Shown here: piece by piece, positions 28,440 to 30,751 of the stretch
Layout of the letters: each line of letters starts with the position of its first letter
Numbering within the stretch: position 1 is the first letter of the stretch
Assembly: GCA_009103225.1 (NCBI GenBank)
Contig: RHPI01001116.1
Span: 255,380-286,130, forward strand
Direction: 5' to 3'
DNA from: Chlorokybus atmophyticus
Lineage: Eukaryota > Streptophyta > Chlorokybophyceae > Chlorokybales > Chlorokybaceae
DNA: 30,751 bases
Translations under genes and position numbers: made by a program
The notes under the pieces: generated by a model
Database searches by the model: none
What the model was told of the DNA's origin: nothing
The model's input: only the letters and a program-made list of their open reading frames with translations

Positions 28440-29575
28440 AGCAAGACTGTGAGTCAAAAAGCCACCTACTAAGGTGCTGTGCTCACAGGGCCTTCCCACA
28501 ATAGCAAGATGCATGTGTATGTATGTATATATGTATGTTCCCTGTTAAGTAAGAGCTATGGTGCTTCTAAAATGTGTGATAGCAGACCCTGATGCGTGTG
28601 TATGCTCAACAATGCAAGCACGCGCAGCTAGTGTGTGAGGCAAATGCAATGTGTATTTGTGTGCTCCGCATCCATACACAACACACAACAAACACAAACA
28701 CACCAAGCTCACGTGTAGTCCTTGTATTGCAGAGGTTGGGGCGTTGCTCAGTCCTTGCTTCGTACTCATAGTCTTGCTAAGTAACAATGTGGCTAAGTCT
28801 GCTACTTATACAAGTACAGCCACATCTACTTACAACTGTGCACTCCTAGCAATGGCTAGTTGTGAGTTTATACGATATGACGTTAGAACTCGATGCAGAT
28901 CAAGCTGAGCCAGAATGGAACAGCTACAATGGTACTTACGACTTACGACCGGCGCGGATGCCCGGCTGTAGGCATGGTCGAGGAGACTTCGCGGACGTTG
29001 GCGAATAGCATGACAATGCCGTGCTGATGCTGTGCTAATGCTATGCTATGCTGTGCTGCTTGCTTGCTAATTGGCCTTGAGTATGCCTAATGTTCGTCGA
29101 TATGTTGACCGCATTAGACATTGACGGCTGTTGGCAACACGCCTTGTGATTTGCCTCCTGCGGTTAGTGACACGCCTTGTGATATTGCTACTCGTATCAT
29201 TTATGTGTTGTTATTAAAGTAAGTGACTCCCAGACTGGAGCAGCAAACAGTGCATGCTGTATTGGCCTTGCCCATGCAGAGTTATGTACACATGACTCAA
29301 CCTCGAAGTACATTTGCGCATGACACGCTCTGCTCGTGCCTCCTTCTTTGCTACACCGGGCAATATGCGCAGCGGGTGCTATCACATAATGTAGGTAGTG
29401 CCGCTGATCCATCAGCAATGCAAGCAAAGATCGCCTCTGCCATGCCCAAAAGAGGCTGAAACCAGCCCTGCATTACCGGGTTGCTTTACGGGTACAGATG
29501 CGTTTGAGGCCACCTTTCACAGTGTTTCACAGTGTTTCACAGTGTCCCGGCTGCATGTGTATAGCGAAGTCTCAA
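28440..29575. other. No gene seen; short repeats
   Basis: ACACGCCTTGTGAT occurs at 29137-29150 and 29170-29183. An irregular ATGCTGTGCT/ATGCT run lies near 29018-29060. TTCACAGTGT is repeated three times in perfect tandem at 29516-29545. No protein-like frame. Confidence 0.45.
29516..29545 (+). repeat. Perfect tandem 3 x 10 bp
   Basis: TTCACAGTGT is repeated three times without change, just after GCCACCT. Confidence 0.95.
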
Positions 29576-29998
29576 CATCCGCCACTTAGGAAGACATCGC
29601 TTTTATCAAAAATAGCAGTAGAGTAATTGAGGCGTATAGAGCGGGGCTCAACGGTTGCAGTGGTCTGTGAGCTGTACCGGACAATTGGCGGATCGTCAAT
29701 CAAATACAAAGTAATCATCGCACGTGTAGGCGCTTGGGCGACCGCCCTTAATGGTGCCACATTCTGAGGGCACGCGTCGTTGTGATAGAAGTCTCCGAAG
29801 TGGAGGAATTACAAGCCTTAACAGATCCTCTGCAAGAATTTGCACCATTGCCGGGCCTAATGTCGACAGCTCTCTTGCTGCATGCAGCAGTGAATGTAAC
29901 ATCGGCGCCTCAAGCATCAGGCCATGGCTGCAAAAGCCGCGGCGATAGGGGGAGCCACATGTCTCGTATACTATATGATATGCGCGGGCATGCCCCAT
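29572..29998 (-). CDS. Unrecognised ORF, possible frameshift near 29700
   Basis: Two overlapping minus-strand frames both look coding: the upstream one up to SAYTCDDYFVFD, and the downstream one from DDPPIVRYSSQTTATVEP to a TGA at 29572. A one-base shift near 29695-29700 would join them. The upstream half is Leu-rich and helix-prone (LLHAARELSTLGPAMVQIL). I do not recognise the family, and a frameshifted relic is as likely as a gene. Confidence 0.3.
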
Positions 29999-30210
29999 CC
30001 CATTTATGTTATGCTACAGTGAACGTCTTAGAAGTAGAGTTACGACCTCTTGTGCGCCAGCCAGCTTAGCGTAAGTTTTGTTATAGCCGCCGGTGACCAT
30101 GCCATAAACTTAAAACTTTAGCAAGATGCCACCTTATGTTAACTACCTCAGGCAAAGTCAGCAACCCATGTTGCCAAAATGGCACAAGATAGCAACTTAA
30201 TTTAAGGCAC

Positions 30211-30249
30211 AAATATTAAGCAAGTAGGTGACCTACTTGCTTGATATTT
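30211..30249. repeat. 39 bp near-perfect palindrome at an ORF stop
   Basis: 19 bp arms (30211-30229 and 30231-30249) match except for one position, around a single central G. The TAA of the minus-strand ORF lies at 30248-30250, so in its mRNA the hairpin would begin at the stop codon. Confidence 0.88.
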
Positions 30250-30700
30250 ATGCAGACTGTAGCAATTGCAAGGCAAACTTGCCAATCAGTACGGTACTGA
30301 CAGACATGAAAATGAAACATGTACCTGAGGGCAGGGCTCTCGCTTTATATAGTTTGAGCCGGAGATGCTTGGCTGCTTCAAGGTCGCATGGCTTTAAGCT
30401 GAATTTGAGCATGTACACACCTATGGGTGACAGCAGACCCACAAGTGTTCCATCCATAACCTTCACCGCGCACACGACTCCCATAGCATATTGCTTGCCC
30501 AGTTGCGCCACCACTCGGAACACATATTTTTGTGCAGTTGACCGCACATAGATATTCCCATGCACTTGAAATTGCACAAAGCTGGTTGCGCTAGAGGTAC
30601 ACATGAACAAGTTGCTGGCCATGTAGTAGCAAAAGATAAGCCCTTGCACTGCATGCAGCAGCAGATTACCGCATAAGACCATCTTATGCGATGATCGCAT
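30248..30700 (-). CDS. Unrecognised ORF or exon, 150 codons
   Basis: The longest uninterrupted frame at the right end of the window. Its middle is protein-like (NIYVRSTAQKYVFRVVAQLG, then hydrophobic VVCAVKVMDGTLVGLL) and could form one or two membrane-inserted or buried strands. A donor-like CCCTCAG|GTACAT occurs near 30324/30323, so the coding exon may stop there rather than at the TAA. I recognise no family, and no partner exons were identified. Confidence 0.35.
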   Translation of the reverse strand: MRSSHKMVLCGNLLLHAVQGLIFCYYMASNLFMCTSSATSFVQFQVHGNIYVRSTAQKYVFRVVAQLGKQYAMGVVCAVKVMDGTLVGLLSPIGVYMLKFSLKPCDLEAAKHLRLKLYKARALPSGTCFIFMSVSTVLIGKFALQLLQSA

Positions 30701-30751
30701 ACATGGCAGCGAACATCATATGGTGATTATCATGCACTTGAGGGAGAGGGG

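Overview
The window is nuclear DNA of a eukaryote. The one strong gene has 17 short exons separated by about 70-150 bp GT-AG introns (plus one GC-AG intron), and the rest is repeat-rich non-coding DNA with nested transposable-element relics. The exonuclease C-terminus resembles the plant SOV/DIS3L2 branch, and the introns and repeat content would fit a green alga or related protist. That assignment is inference; I see no rRNA, tRNA or organellar gene to fix the taxon.

Layout. 1-3577: three partly resolved, unrecognised protein-coding loci (one on minus running off the left edge, two on plus), a duplicated GACAGTC-containing repeat, an AT-rich palindrome-dense segment and a (CA)n microsatellite. 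3578-5546: little coding; it holds an array of 17 dyad-symmetric ACCATNNNTGGT motifs at 3999-4585. 5547-10564: a 5.0 kb pogo/Tigger-like DNA transposon with about 30 bp terminal inverted repeats and TA target duplications. It carries a broken minus-strand transposase gene and is itself interrupted by a 1233 bp solo LTR (6230-7462) with a perfect 5 bp target duplication (CCCAC). 10567-15929: repeat-derived and degenerate coding scraps, a perfect 21 bp inverted repeat (11242-11298) and long stretches with nothing I can name. 15930-16932: a small three-exon unrecognised gene on minus. 18328-23198: a complete DIS3L2/SOV-type 3'-5' exoribonuclease gene on plus (1069 residues, all splice phases consistent). 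23199-25250: non-coding. 25352-28158: a minus-strand relic with a Gag-like domain, two CCHC zinc knuckles each interrupted by TAG, an acidic region and a minisatellite-like repeat; I could not find a polymerase. 28159-30751: mostly non-coding, with two unrecognised minus-strand ORFs at the right end and a 39 bp near-perfect palindrome at the stop codon of the last one.

How it fits together. The DIS3L2-type gene is the only clearly functional gene; it would act in cytoplasmic RNA turnover. Everything else recognisable is transposon-derived. Relative timing can be read directly: the pogo-like element landed in DNA already carrying the ACCAT/ATGGT dyads (a related motif lies on each flank), and an LTR element then landed in the pogo element and recombined to a solo LTR. 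In the relic reading frames I could follow, every in-frame stop is TAG or TGA and none is TAA, which would fit C-to-T decay at methylated CAG and CGA sites. The intact exonuclease gene has no in-frame stops, which argues against a reassigned genetic code.
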